Source: Herbaspirillum sp. meg3 (GTDB taxonomy: Bacteria; Pseudomonadota; Gammaproteobacteria; Burkholderiales; Burkholderiaceae_D). Taken from it: 64,000 bases of DNA. Below, one piece after another: positions 43,853 to 51,872 of the stretch. The notes under the pieces were generated by a model that was given only the letters and a program-made list of their open reading frames with translations, was not told the origin of the DNA and made no database searches. The stretch covers positions 2,666,001 through 2,730,000 of the forward strand of contig NZ_CP022736.1 in NCBI RefSeq assembly GCF_002257565.1. The letters are read 5' to 3'. The position numbers and the translations under genes were made by a program. Every line of letters begins with the position of its first letter. Within the stretch, counting starts at the first letter, position 1.

Positions 43853-44065
43853 CGCTTTGATGACGTTGTGATGACATCATGAGCTAGGGCCTGTTGCTCT
43901 TCTGCTCACTCATGATGTTTTTTTGCAGCAGAAATATTGATCTTTTTATATCGCATCCGCCGACTTGATCGCATAGCTTGGAAAAGTCATTTTCCAGATC
44001 AGGGATGTATGACAGTATCCGTCTTTAGGCCAGCCGGCCTGAACAACGAACGGGGGTTCAGAAAA

Positions 44066-44977
44066 ATGCGAAAAATATTAGCGCTGCTGCTCGTACTTGC
44101 TTCACTCCATTCCTTCCCGGCACTGGCTGCCGGTTTCTCTTTTCCTCGTGGGTTCAAGACACAGACGATCGCCACCAATGGCGCCCGTATCTATGTCAGA
44201 GTCGGAGGCACAGGGCCTGCGGTGGTAATGCTGCACGGCTATGGTGAAACCGGCGACATGTGGGCGCCGCTGGCGGCCAAGCTCGCCGCCAGGCACACGG
44301 TCATCGTACCGGATCTGCGCGGCATGGGGCTGTCCGATCATCCCGCAACCGGCTATGAGAAGAAGAACCAGGCGCGCGACATCGCCGGCGTGCTGGACGC
44401 ACTCGGAATCGGCAAGGTCGATGTGGTCGCGCACGATATCGGCAACATGGTTGCCTACGCTTTCACCGCAGAACAGCCTGAACGCGTGACCAAGCTGGTA
44501 TTGATGGATGCGCCTCTTCCCGGTGTCGGCCCATGGGAAGAAATCCTGAAAAATCCCCTGCTCTGGCATTTCCATTTCGGTGGCCCCGACATGGAGCGCC
44601 TTGTGAAAGGCCGTGAGCGTATCTACCTCGATCGTTTCTGGAACGAGTTCTCGGCGGATCCCAAGCATTTCGACGAAGCCTCACGGCGTCACTACGCAAA
44701 GTTCTATGCGTTGCCAGGTGCGATGCATTCCGGCTTTGAGCAGTTCCACGCCTTCGATCAGGATGCGATCGACAACAAGGCGTATATCGCCAAGGGCCTT
44801 TTGCCGATGCCGGTTCTGGCGGTTGGCGGCGAGAAATCCTTCGGTACGACCATGGAAGCCGTTACACGCTTTGCCGCCACAGACGTGCGCGGCGCGGTGA
44901 TTCCCAACGCCGGTCATTGGCTGATGGAAGAGCAACCGAAGGCGACTGTCGCTGTGATTGCAGATTTCTTGCATTGA
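44066..44977 (+). CDS. Exported epoxide-hydrolase-like alpha/beta hydrolase
   Basis: A 303-residue protein with a signal peptide (residues 1-22, ALAAG). The fold opens VVMLHGYGETGDMW. The nucleophile motif is VVAHDIGNMVAY: an Asp in place of Ser, as in epoxide hydrolases and haloalkane dehalogenases. The C-terminal His is in NAGHWLMEEQP, and a cap with WHFHFGG follows. The ATG at 44066 is used; longer frames lack a ribosome binding site. It is adjacent to the Ser-type hydrolase but separated by 213 bases. Substrate unknown. Confidence 0.87.
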   Translation: MRKILALLLVLASLHSFPALAAGFSFPRGFKTQTIATNGARIYVRVGGTGPAVVMLHGYGETGDMWAPLAAKLAARHTVIVPDLRGMGLSDHPATGYEKKNQARDIAGVLDALGIGKVDVVAHDIGNMVAYAFTAEQPERVTKLVLMDAPLPGVGPWEEILKNPLLWHFHFGGPDMERLVKGRERIYLDRFWNEFSADPKHFDEASRRHYAKFYALPGAMHSGFEQFHAFDQDAIDNKAYIAKGLLPMPVLAVGGEKSFGTTMEAVTRFAATDVRGAVIPNAGHWLMEEQPKATVAVIADFLH

Positions 44978-45000
44978 GCGATCTCGGCGGGATTCAATCG

Positions 45001-45030
45001 AAACGGCTTGCAACGTTGCAAGCCGTTTTT
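45001..45030 (+). terminator. Strong intrinsic terminator after the epoxide-hydrolase-like gene
   Basis: AAACGGCTTGCAAC (45001-45014) and GTTGCAAGCCGTTT (45015-45028) form a perfect palindrome with no loop excess, followed by T residues to 45030. It is 23 bases beyond the stop. Confidence 0.88.
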
Positions 45031-45128
45031 CTTTGGTACGGACGGATAAGGCGATGCAAATACGCATCGTATAATCCAAGCCACATTTCGTACCTCTTTG
45101 TACTTCTTCGCTCTTCAGGAGAAAAACC

Positions 45129-45233
45129 GTGCGTTTGCCGTCTCTGTCTTCTCTGCAGTTTTTAGTCGTCGCTTCCCTCGCTGGCCTGACCGCTGCACCT
45201 GCTTCTGCCGACGACCTCAAGGGCCGGAAGTGA
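45129..45233 (+). pseudogene. Signal-peptide remnant of a lost exported protein
   Basis: A GTG at 45129 with AGGAG upstream encodes 34 residues and then stops: a basic start (MRLPS), a hydrophobic core (LQFLVVASLAGLTA) and a cleavage-like site APASADD followed by LKGRK. This is a good Sec signal peptide with almost no mature protein, so it is probably the 5' end of a gene whose rest has been deleted. A short secreted peptide is a less likely alternative. It is preceded by a TATAAT (45070-45075) that could serve as a -10 box. Confidence 0.5.
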
Positions 45234-45305
45234 ATTAAGCTTGATAGCTCGTCATGTTCACAATCACCCACCGTCGTTGATATTGAGGAAGAAAGGAAAG
45301 CACCC

Positions 45306-45710
45306 ATGAAGATTACCGTTGAAACCACTGTTGCTGCGCCCATCGGCAAAGTCTGGCACGCCTACACCACGCCCGATGACATCAAACAGTGGAATACCGC
45401 ATCTCCCGACTGGCACACGACCTCCGCCGCAGTGGATCTGCGCGTGGGTGGCGCTTTTTCCTCTCGCATGGAGGCAAAGGATGGCAGCATGGGATTTGAC
45501 TTTGCGGGGACGTATACCCAAGTCATCGAAAACCAGTTGATTGAATACGCATTCGGTGATCGTAGTGCGCAGGTGGAGTTTTCCGAAACCCCGGATGGTG
45601 TTCTGGTCCGTGTGCGCTTCGAGGCCGAGACGCTCTATCCGGTTGAGCAACAACAACAAGGCTGGCAAAGCATTCTGAATAATTTCAAGAAGCACGTCGA
45701 GACGCAATAA
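45306..45710 (+). CDS. SRPBCC/AHSA1-type START-like protein
   Basis: A 134-residue protein of the SRPBCC superfamily (Activator of Hsp90 ATPase homologue 1-like). It opens MKITVETTVAAPIGKVWHAY and has TTPDDIKQWNTASPDWHTT, the usual N-terminal signature. Such proteins bind small hydrophobic ligands in a deep cavity; a specific role cannot be assigned. It has its own terminator at 45750. Confidence 0.88.
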   Translation: MKITVETTVAAPIGKVWHAYTTPDDIKQWNTASPDWHTTSAAVDLRVGGAFSSRMEAKDGSMGFDFAGTYTQVIENQLIEYAFGDRSAQVEFSETPDGVLVRVRFEAETLYPVEQQQQGWQSILNNFKKHVETQ

Positions 45711-45749
45711 TTCACGCGATACGTCGCCTGATGTGCATGTTTCATAAGA

Positions 45750-45777
45750 AAACAGCCTCTCTTGAGAGGCTGTTTTT
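45750..45777 (+). terminator. Intrinsic terminator of the SRPBCC gene
   Basis: AACAGCCTCT (45751-45760) pairs with AGAGGCTGTT (45765-45774) around CTTG, followed by T residues. Confidence 0.85.
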
Positions 45778-45930
45778 GTTTCGATCATCTGAATCCTCCG
45801 AATGTTCACGGCACCATTTCCGGCAAATCAAATCGAAAACAGGTTCGCCGGGCCAAACAAATAAAAATGAAATAAAACATTGATGGGCCGGCAACAACTT
45901 TCTTGTTCACGCTCATTGAGGAGACACACG

Positions 45931-46410
45931 ATGACCAGCAAAAACACCATCTGCCTCTGGTACGACGGCGACGCATTGGATGCCGCAACGTTCTACGCGA
46001 AGACTTTTCCCGACAGCACGGTGGGAGCCGTCCACCGCGCGCCAGGCGACTATCCCGCGGGTAAAGAAGGCAACATCTTGACGGTTGAGTTCACCGTGAT
46101 GGGCGTCCCCTGCATCGGCCTCAACGGCGGCCCGGCTTTCCGGCACAGCGAAGCCTTCTCGTTTCAGGTCGCCACCGATGACCAGGAAGAAACCGATCGC
46201 TTGTGGAACGCTATCGTCGATAACGGCGGCCAGGAGAGCGCCTGTGGCTGGTGCAAAGACAAATGGGGACTGTCGTGGCAGATCTCGCCCCGCGTGCTGA
46301 TCGCCGCCGTCACCGATCCCAATCAGGCCGTCGCCAAACGAGCCTTCGAAGCGATGATGAAGATGAAAAAGATCGACATCGCCGCCATCGAAGCCGCCCG
46401 GCGTGGTTGA
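45931..46410 (+). CDS. VOC family protein, PhnB/3-demethylubiquinone-methyltransferase-like
   Basis: A 159-residue protein of the VOC family with the PhnB-type pattern: TICLWYDGDALDAATFYAKT near the start, MGVPCIGLNGGP in the middle, and SFQVATDDQEETDRLW and CGWCKDKWGLSWQISP near the end. The ATG at 45931 has GAGGAG upstream. PhnB-like proteins are metal-binding folds with mostly unknown reactions. It is convergent with the aldo-keto reductase, 17 bases apart. Confidence 0.88.
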   Translation: MTSKNTICLWYDGDALDAATFYAKTFPDSTVGAVHRAPGDYPAGKEGNILTVEFTVMGVPCIGLNGGPAFRHSEAFSFQVATDDQEETDRLWNAIVDNGGQESACGWCKDKWGLSWQISPRVLIAAVTDPNQAVAKRAFEAMMKMKKIDIAAIEAARRG

Positions 46411-46427
46411 GGCCCGTTATTGAGCAA

Positions 46428-47294
46428 TCATATGGCGTTCAGTGCTGCTACCGTTGCGGCGTCCAGTTGCAATGCTCCCGCCGCGACGTTCTCGCGCAAG
46501 TGCGCCACCGATGACGTCCCAGGGATAACAAGGATGTTCGGGGCGCGCTGAAGCAGCCAGGCCAACGCTACCTGCATCGGCGTTGCCTGCACGGATGCGG
46601 CGACACGTGTCAGAGTGTCCGATTGCAGCGGCGAAAATCCACCCAGCGGGAAAAACGGCACATAAGCGATGCCCTGCGCAGCCAGCGTATCGATCAAGGC
46701 ATCATCGCCGCGAGCAGCCAGGTTGTACATGTTCTGCACGCAAACGATGTCGGTGATCTGCTGCGCTTCCGTGATCTGTTTCGCATTGACATTGCTGAGT
46801 CCGATATGCCGGATGAGACCTTCTTCTTTCATCTTCACCAGCGTAGTAAGCGCCTCCGCGATCGAAGAGCCATCCGGACCCTCCAGTCCGGGCGCACGCA
46901 AATTGACGACGTCCAGGGCATCCAATTGCAGATTACGCAGGTTGTCATGTACGGCGGCACGTAGTTGTTCCGCCGACGCCGCCGGTATCCACGATTGATC
47001 TTCGCCGCGTACAAAGCCGATCTTGGTGACGATGGTCAGCGCGTCCCGGTAAGGATGCAGCGCTTCGCGAATAATCTGGTTGGTGACGTGCGGCCCATAG
47101 AAATCCGATGTATCGATGTGGTTGATGCCCAGCTCAATGGCTTCGCGCAATACGGCCACGGCAGCGGCACGATCTTTAGGCGGGCCCCAGACATGCGGGC
47201 CGGCCAGCTGCATGGCGCCATAGCCAAGTCGATTGAAGGTGATGTCGCACTGCGCGGGGGAAAACTGGTCGCTGGACGGTGAATACGTGCTCAT
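46428..47294 (-). CDS. Aldo/keto reductase
   Basis: A 288-residue NADPH-dependent oxidoreductase of the TIM-barrel aldo/keto reductase family. The catalytic Tyr is in IDTSDFYGPH and the Lys in IVTKIGF; the usual His position reads VVNLRAPG, so it is Arg, as in the YdbC-like group. The C-terminal NADP segment is VIPGTSSVAHLREN. The ATG at 47294 has CAGGAG upstream. It is divergent from the LysR regulator at 47471, which likely controls it. Confidence 0.9.
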   Translation of the reverse strand: MSTYSPSSDQFSPAQCDITFNRLGYGAMQLAGPHVWGPPKDRAAAVAVLREAIELGINHIDTSDFYGPHVTNQIIREALHPYRDALTIVTKIGFVRGEDQSWIPAASAEQLRAAVHDNLRNLQLDALDVVNLRAPGLEGPDGSSIAEALTTLVKMKEEGLIRHIGLSNVNAKQITEAQQITDIVCVQNMYNLAARGDDALIDTLAAQGIAYVPFFPLGGFSPLQSDTLTRVAASVQATPMQVALAWLLQRAPNILVIPGTSSVAHLRENVAAGALQLDAATVAALNAI

Positions 47295-47428
47295 GAAAGC
47301 TCCTGAATGTTGATGCAATTAAGGGGACTGACTCGAAATTCGCGGCATCCCTGCGTCAGGAGGCAGGTGACACAGCGGCATCACTGCATGGTAATGAAGA
47401 TGGGCGCGTGTGATAATCCGTGCAGTGA

Positions 47429-47443
47429 CGTACAGGTTGTACG
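47429..47443. promoter_or_regulatory. Candidate LysR-type binding site
   Basis: CGTAC (47429-47433) and GTACG (47439-47443) are perfect inverted repeats separated by five bases, in the gap between the aldo/keto reductase and LysR genes and 28 bases upstream of the LysR start. Its form and place suit a LysR recognition box. Confidence 0.45.
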
Positions 47444-47470
47444 AAATTCCGCACAATAAAGGTGGCGCCG

Positions 47471-48367
47471 ATGACTACAGACATTCATTCCATGGCAGAT
47501 CTGTCGACCTTTGCTCTGGTGGTTCAGCATCAAGGATTTCGCCAGGCAGGCCGCGCCAGTGGACAATCCGCCTCGGCGCTGAGCGAAGCGGTACGACGGC
47601 TGGAAAACAAGCTGGGGATACGCTTGCTGTTACGCACCACACGCAGCGTGACGCCCACTGAGGCCGGTGCGCTTTTGCTCAGCCGTCTGAAGCCTGCCCT
47701 GGATGAAGTCGCCAACGCGCTCGACGTACTCAACGATCTGCGCGATCGTCCCCGCGGCACCTTGCGGCTGAACGTGCCGGTGAGTGCAGCGCGCTTCTTT
47801 TTGCAACCGATGGTCAACGAATTCCTCAGCGCCTATCCGGAAATCATGCTGGAACTGGTCGTCGACAATAATTTTGTGGATGTGGTGGCCAGCGGCTGTG
47901 ACGCCGGTATCCGCTATGGAGAAAAGCTGGAGCAGGACATGATCGCCGTGCCCATCGGGCCTCGCACCCAGCGCTTCGCTGTGGCTGCCGCGCCCTCATA
48001 TCTGGCGCGGCGTGGCATCCCGGAACATCCGCGCGACCTGCTGCAACATGCCTGCCTGCGCGGAAAATTTCTCAGTGGCGCGATCTATCCATGGGAATTT
48101 GAGCGCGACGGGCAGACACTCACTGTCGAACCCACCGGCCCGTTGATCGTGACGCCCACCGTCGCCGACCTTGCGGTGAGCGCCGCCGTGGCGGGACACG
48201 GATTGATCTATCTTTTTGAAGAATGGCTGGAGCCGTACATCAGTTCCGGCCAGCTGCAACCTGTGCTGCAGGATTGGTGGCTGAGCTTCCCCGGCCCGTT
48301 TTTATACTATTCGGGCCGGCGCCATTTGCCTGCGCCGTTGCGGGCGTTCATTGACTTCGTTCAGTAA
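47471..48367 (+). CDS. LysR-family transcriptional regulator
   Basis: A 298-residue regulator. The N-terminal winged helix is clear (DLSTFALVVQHQGFRQAGRA, SASALSEAVRRLENKLGIRL), followed by a periplasmic-binding-like effector domain (residues 95-295). The ATG at 47471 has AAAGGTGG upstream. It is divergent from the aldo/keto reductase gene, the usual LysR layout. The inducer is unknown. Confidence 0.92.
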   Translation: MTTDIHSMADLSTFALVVQHQGFRQAGRASGQSASALSEAVRRLENKLGIRLLLRTTRSVTPTEAGALLLSRLKPALDEVANALDVLNDLRDRPRGTLRLNVPVSAARFFLQPMVNEFLSAYPEIMLELVVDNNFVDVVASGCDAGIRYGEKLEQDMIAVPIGPRTQRFAVAAAPSYLARRGIPEHPRDLLQHACLRGKFLSGAIYPWEFERDGQTLTVEPTGPLIVTPTVADLAVSAAVAGHGLIYLFEEWLEPYISSGQLQPVLQDWWLSFPGPFLYYSGRRHLPAPLRAFIDFVQ

Positions 48368-48396
48368 ATCATTCCGTGAGAGAGTCGCGCAATGGA

Positions 48397-49788
48397 TCAG
48401 AACTTGGTCGACACACCCAGGCCCCATTTGCGTTCCGGGTCGCCGGTATCGGGCAACAGACCATTTGAATAGTCCAGGCTCAACCCGACGCTCTGATTGA
48501 AATTGTAGGTCAATGCACTTCGCCAGTAGTGAATGCTGCGCGATCCTTCCAGCGCCTTGAGGCCGGTGTAGGTGGTGGTGAAATCAAACGGCAGTCTGGG
48601 GTTGGTCGATGCCAGCGTGAAGCCTGCCTGCGCACCCAGACGGATAAAGTCCTGATGCTGGTCATAGACAGTCGGATTGCCGCGATCAACATACATACCG
48701 TTGCGGCTCTGGCCGATCAGGATAGGTTTGAAGGCCAGGCCGTTGTTCCAGCGGATGAAATCGTTGAGGATGCCGGGACGCACCATCGTGTAGGTAAAGT
48801 TGACGGTGAGCAGACGGCTGCCATCGGTACTGTTGATGAGGTAGTCAGGCCGCGCGGTCAGATCTTCGGTGTTGGCTGATCCCGGATGGGCGAAGTGGAA
48901 CGCCGACAGCATACCGATCTGGCCCGTACGCGTGGTATCCACCGATACGCCGCCGCCGTTGTAGGTGGTGACACGATTCTGCTTGAAACCGACATAAGGC
49001 ACGGCCTCATAGGTGCTGCCATTGCCGTCCATGGGACGCTTGTCGAACGAATAGCCGGTATAGACCACGATGTCATTGGTGCGCGATTGCGCCACATCGT
49101 CGTTGGCAAGCGTCAGGTGGGCGCGATCGACGGAGGCATAGGCAGCCTTATTGCTGCGATCGACGGATAACTGATCGGGATTGCCGCGCACGCGTATAGG
49201 ATCCAGCCAGCTCGGCTCCTGTGCTGCAGATGCCGGTACGGCTGATGTTGCTGCACCGGTTGCGGTTGCACTGGCGGCGGCAGTAGAACCTGCAGCGCTT
49301 GCCGTGGTCATGCTGGCAGCGGATGCAGCATGGGGCAAGCTTAGTTGCACATCGCTCTTCACGCAAACCAGGCTACTTTGGTTGCCGGCATCAAAGAAGC
49401 TACCGGCAGCCGCGCCACTCGTTGGTTTGAATTGCGCATCTTTGCCGTCAAGCAGACTTTGCAAATCTTCGGCGATATGGCCGGCGTTGCAACTATCGCC
49501 CTTGCACGTCTCTCCTCCGGCTTTGTCAGCGGCTTGCTTCTTCAGCAGCCATGAGGCCAGTTCCCGGTATGACGACAGCGGCGCCGGGTGGTCGCCCACC
49601 GACAAATAAGCGGTACTCACGGGATAAGCGGCAAGCAGGCGCGCTGCCAGCTTTTCCTTGTCGACCTTCAAATCGGGAGCGCACAGCGCTCCGGCATCAG
49701 AACCAGCGTCGGCGGCCTGAACCAGGGGGGCCGTACCGGAAGCGGACAGTAACATGACCGCGGCAAAAGAATGCATTCGACTTCGCAT
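48397..49788 (-). CDS. Outer-membrane beta-barrel protein, function unknown
   Basis: A 463-residue exported protein. The ATG at 49788 has AAGGA upstream. A signal peptide ends near residue 26 (LVQAAD). Residues about 27-150 are a soluble periplasmic part with Cys residues (ETCKGDSCNAGH). A low-complexity Ala/Ser/Thr linker (about 153-190) precedes a C-terminal domain of alternating beta strands that ends GLGVSTKF, with the terminal Phe typical of outer-membrane proteins. Phospholipase A1 was considered, but its catalytic His/Ser segment is not visible. Convergent with LysR. Confidence 0.7.
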   Translation of the reverse strand: MRSRMHSFAAVMLLSASGTAPLVQAADAGSDAGALCAPDLKVDKEKLAARLLAAYPVSTAYLSVGDHPAPLSSYRELASWLLKKQAADKAGGETCKGDSCNAGHIAEDLQSLLDGKDAQFKPTSGAAAGSFFDAGNQSSLVCVKSDVQLSLPHAASAASMTTASAAGSTAAASATATGAATSAVPASAAQEPSWLDPIRVRGNPDQLSVDRSNKAAYASVDRAHLTLANDDVAQSRTNDIVVYTGYSFDKRPMDGNGSTYEAVPYVGFKQNRVTTYNGGGVSVDTTRTGQIGMLSAFHFAHPGSANTEDLTARPDYLINSTDGSRLLTVNFTYTMVRPGILNDFIRWNNGLAFKPILIGQSRNGMYVDRGNPTVYDQHQDFIRLGAQAGFTLASTNPRLPFDFTTTYTGLKALEGSRSIHYWRSALTYNFNQSVGLSLDYSNGLLPDTGDPERKWGLGVSTKF

Positions 49789-50069
49789 TGATATCCTTGT
49801 TGTAGTAAAAATAAACGGTATCGACGCATGGCGACAGCGTCGCCATGTTCGGACAATTGAGCAAAGTGGGGATTAAAAAATGATATGAACGCGCGGCACC
49901 AAAAAATGTTCAATGCCAATTGCAAATTTATCTGCGCGATGACAAACGACGTTCAGAGGCGGCTCAGGGGCAACTCAAAAACAGAACCATACCGAGGTAC
50001 TAAAGGCAACTTCTGATGCAAACGGCGATGTTCCATGGGGTTGCCGTATAGATGGGCCAGGAATCAGAG

Positions 50070-51011
50070 CTATTGGGTGCTGACGTCGGCTCGCATCCGG
50101 ATCTCACCCGTCAGTTGCAAACCTTTTAGCTTGCGTTGGTCGGCGACGGCATAGATCGTACTGATGCCGTCCACTTCAATCGCAAAGCTGAGCGCCAGAA
50201 CAACCCTCCCTTGGAGCGCGATGGTGGCGCCCCACCCGCCGTTGATGCATGCCGGTTTGATCTGCACGTCAAACGCCCCCATCGATGCCAGGCCATTGAC
50301 GAATTCGTCTGCTGACTGTGTGACGGCCAAACTTGCGACTGGCGTGCTACTGCGGCCGTGGCTGCCGATGCTGCTGACGCCGCCATCTCCGATGACCATT
50401 GCTTTCGGCGTCAGCAACCGCAACATCGCGGGCTTGTCCTGATGCGCAATCGCATGCAAGAAATCCTGTACCAGCCGCTCGCATATCTGCTCATCGGCAA
50501 TCCGGCGTGCACGATCGGATTGCACGCGCTCCTTCGCCCGTCGCACCAGTTGCCGGCAATGCACCGGCGTCTTGTTGAGGGTCGCTGCGATTTCTTCGTA
50601 TTGGCAATCGAAGGCTTCATGGAGCAGCAAAGCCGCTCTTTCATCCGCACTCAGACGCTCAAGCAGCAGCAACACGCCATACGACAGATCCGACAGCATG
50701 GAAACCGCGTCTTCCGCAGAAGGGGCATGACTGTCCAGCCAAGGATCCGGCAACCAGTCGACGGGTTCGGTCGCGCGCTGACGCTGCAGATATCGCAAAC
50801 GATCAATGGCGATGCGTGTCGTAACGGTTGTCAGCCAGGCGACGGGCGTCTTCAGTTTGCGATGGTCGGTTTCGTGCCAGCGCAGCCAGGTTTCCTGAAC
50901 GACGTCTTCCGCTTCGGAAAGACTGCCCAGCATCCGGTAGGAAATCGATAACAACCGGCGGCGGGATGCCTCAAAAAGAGAGGTGGATTCTTCTGTCTGT
51001 GTTTCTTTCAT
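50070..51011 (-). CDS. SigJ/ECF41-type sigma factor with SnoaL-like C-terminal domain
   Basis: A 313-residue sigma factor. Region 2 (ISYRMLGSLSEAEDVVQETW) and region 4 (SADERAALLLHEAFDCQYEE) are followed by a SnoaL-like domain (from about residue 190) that regulates activity in this group. The conserved DGGGK motif of the C-terminal domain reads GDGGVSS here, so it departs from the consensus. The usual linked carboxymuconolactone decarboxylase or oxidoreductase partner is not seen beside it. The ATG at 51011 is used; a longer frame to 51092 has no ribosome binding site. Divergent from clpP. Confidence 0.88.
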   Translation of the reverse strand: MKETQTEESTSLFEASRRRLLSISYRMLGSLSEAEDVVQETWLRWHETDHRKLKTPVAWLTTVTTRIAIDRLRYLQRQRATEPVDWLPDPWLDSHAPSAEDAVSMLSDLSYGVLLLLERLSADERAALLLHEAFDCQYEEIAATLNKTPVHCRQLVRRAKERVQSDRARRIADEQICERLVQDFLHAIAHQDKPAMLRLLTPKAMVIGDGGVSSIGSHGRSSTPVASLAVTQSADEFVNGLASMGAFDVQIKPACINGGWGATIALQGRVVLALSFAIEVDGISTIYAVADQRKLKGLQLTGEIRMRADVSTQ

Positions 51012-51222
51012 TTTTCTCTCCAAACCAGGACTCCGGACTCCAGGATGGCGCGCTGACACCTGACCTGTCCGGCGCAATACGCGCTTGCTCACCAGCTTGA
51101 CGACGGTGAGATGGGAAACGTGACAGAACGTGAAAAATATTCCTTCTTTGTCACGAGCAATACGTCCCCGGCGTCAAGTCACGGCAACCACTTCACTACA
51201 TTACCTGAAAGGAAAAACGAAT

Positions 51223-51840
51223 ATGCATTCATCCGTTCCACACGCTCTTGGCATGATTCCCACCGTCATCGAGCAATCAGGCCGGTCCGAACGGGCTTAC
51301 GATATCTATTCACGGCTGCTGCGTGAGCGCATCGTGTTCCTCGTCGGACCGGTGACGGACGAATCTGCAAATCTGATCATCGCCCAACTGCTGTTTCTCG
51401 AATCCGAAGATCCCGACAAGGATATCTCGCTCTACATCAATTCTCCCGGCGGAGCCGTCTATGCGGGCCTCGCGATCTTCGACACCATGCAGTTCATCCG
51501 TCCGCAAGTGTCCACCTTATGCACCGGTTTTGCCGCGAGCATGGGTTCCATTTTGCTTGCCGCGGGCGCCAAGGGAAAGCGTCTGGCCCTGCCCAATGCC
51601 CGCATCATGATCCATCAGCCGTCTGGCGGCTCACAAGGCACGGCTGCCGATGTAGAAATTCAGGCACGCGAGATCTTGTACCTGCGCGAACGTCTCAACA
51701 ACATCCTCGCCGAACGCTGCGATCAGCCGCTGGACAAGATTGCACAGGACTCGGAGCGGGACAACTTCATGTCTGCCGACGGCGCCAAAGCGTATGGATT
51801 GATTGATGACGTCGTGTCATGCAACAACCCCATGCGGTAA
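51223..51840 (+). CDS. clpP: ClpP-type protease subunit, orphan paralogue
   Basis: A 205-residue ClpP-family serine protease. The catalytic triad is intact: S106 in TGFAASMGS, H131 in IMIHQPSGG and D180 in ERDNFMSA. ISLYINSPGGAVYAG supplies the oxyanion region. The ATG at 51223 has AGGAAA upstream. No clpX or tig is adjacent, so it is a second, stand-alone copy rather than the core clpP-clpX operon. It may form mixed or separate barrels with a Clp ATPase. Divergent from the SigJ-like sigma gene. Confidence 0.92.
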   Translation: MHSSVPHALGMIPTVIEQSGRSERAYDIYSRLLRERIVFLVGPVTDESANLIIAQLLFLESEDPDKDISLYINSPGGAVYAGLAIFDTMQFIRPQVSTLCTGFAASMGSILLAAGAKGKRLALPNARIMIHQPSGGSQGTAADVEIQAREILYLRERLNNILAERCDQPLDKIAQDSERDNFMSADGAKAYGLIDDVVSCNNPMR

Positions 51841-51872
51841 GCGCGAAAGGATAATTCAAGAAAGAAACAGTC

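Noticed and set aside
48397..49788. Outer-membrane phospholipase A (PldA)
   Set aside because: The catalytic His and Ser segments of that enzyme are not visible; only the beta-barrel character is supported.
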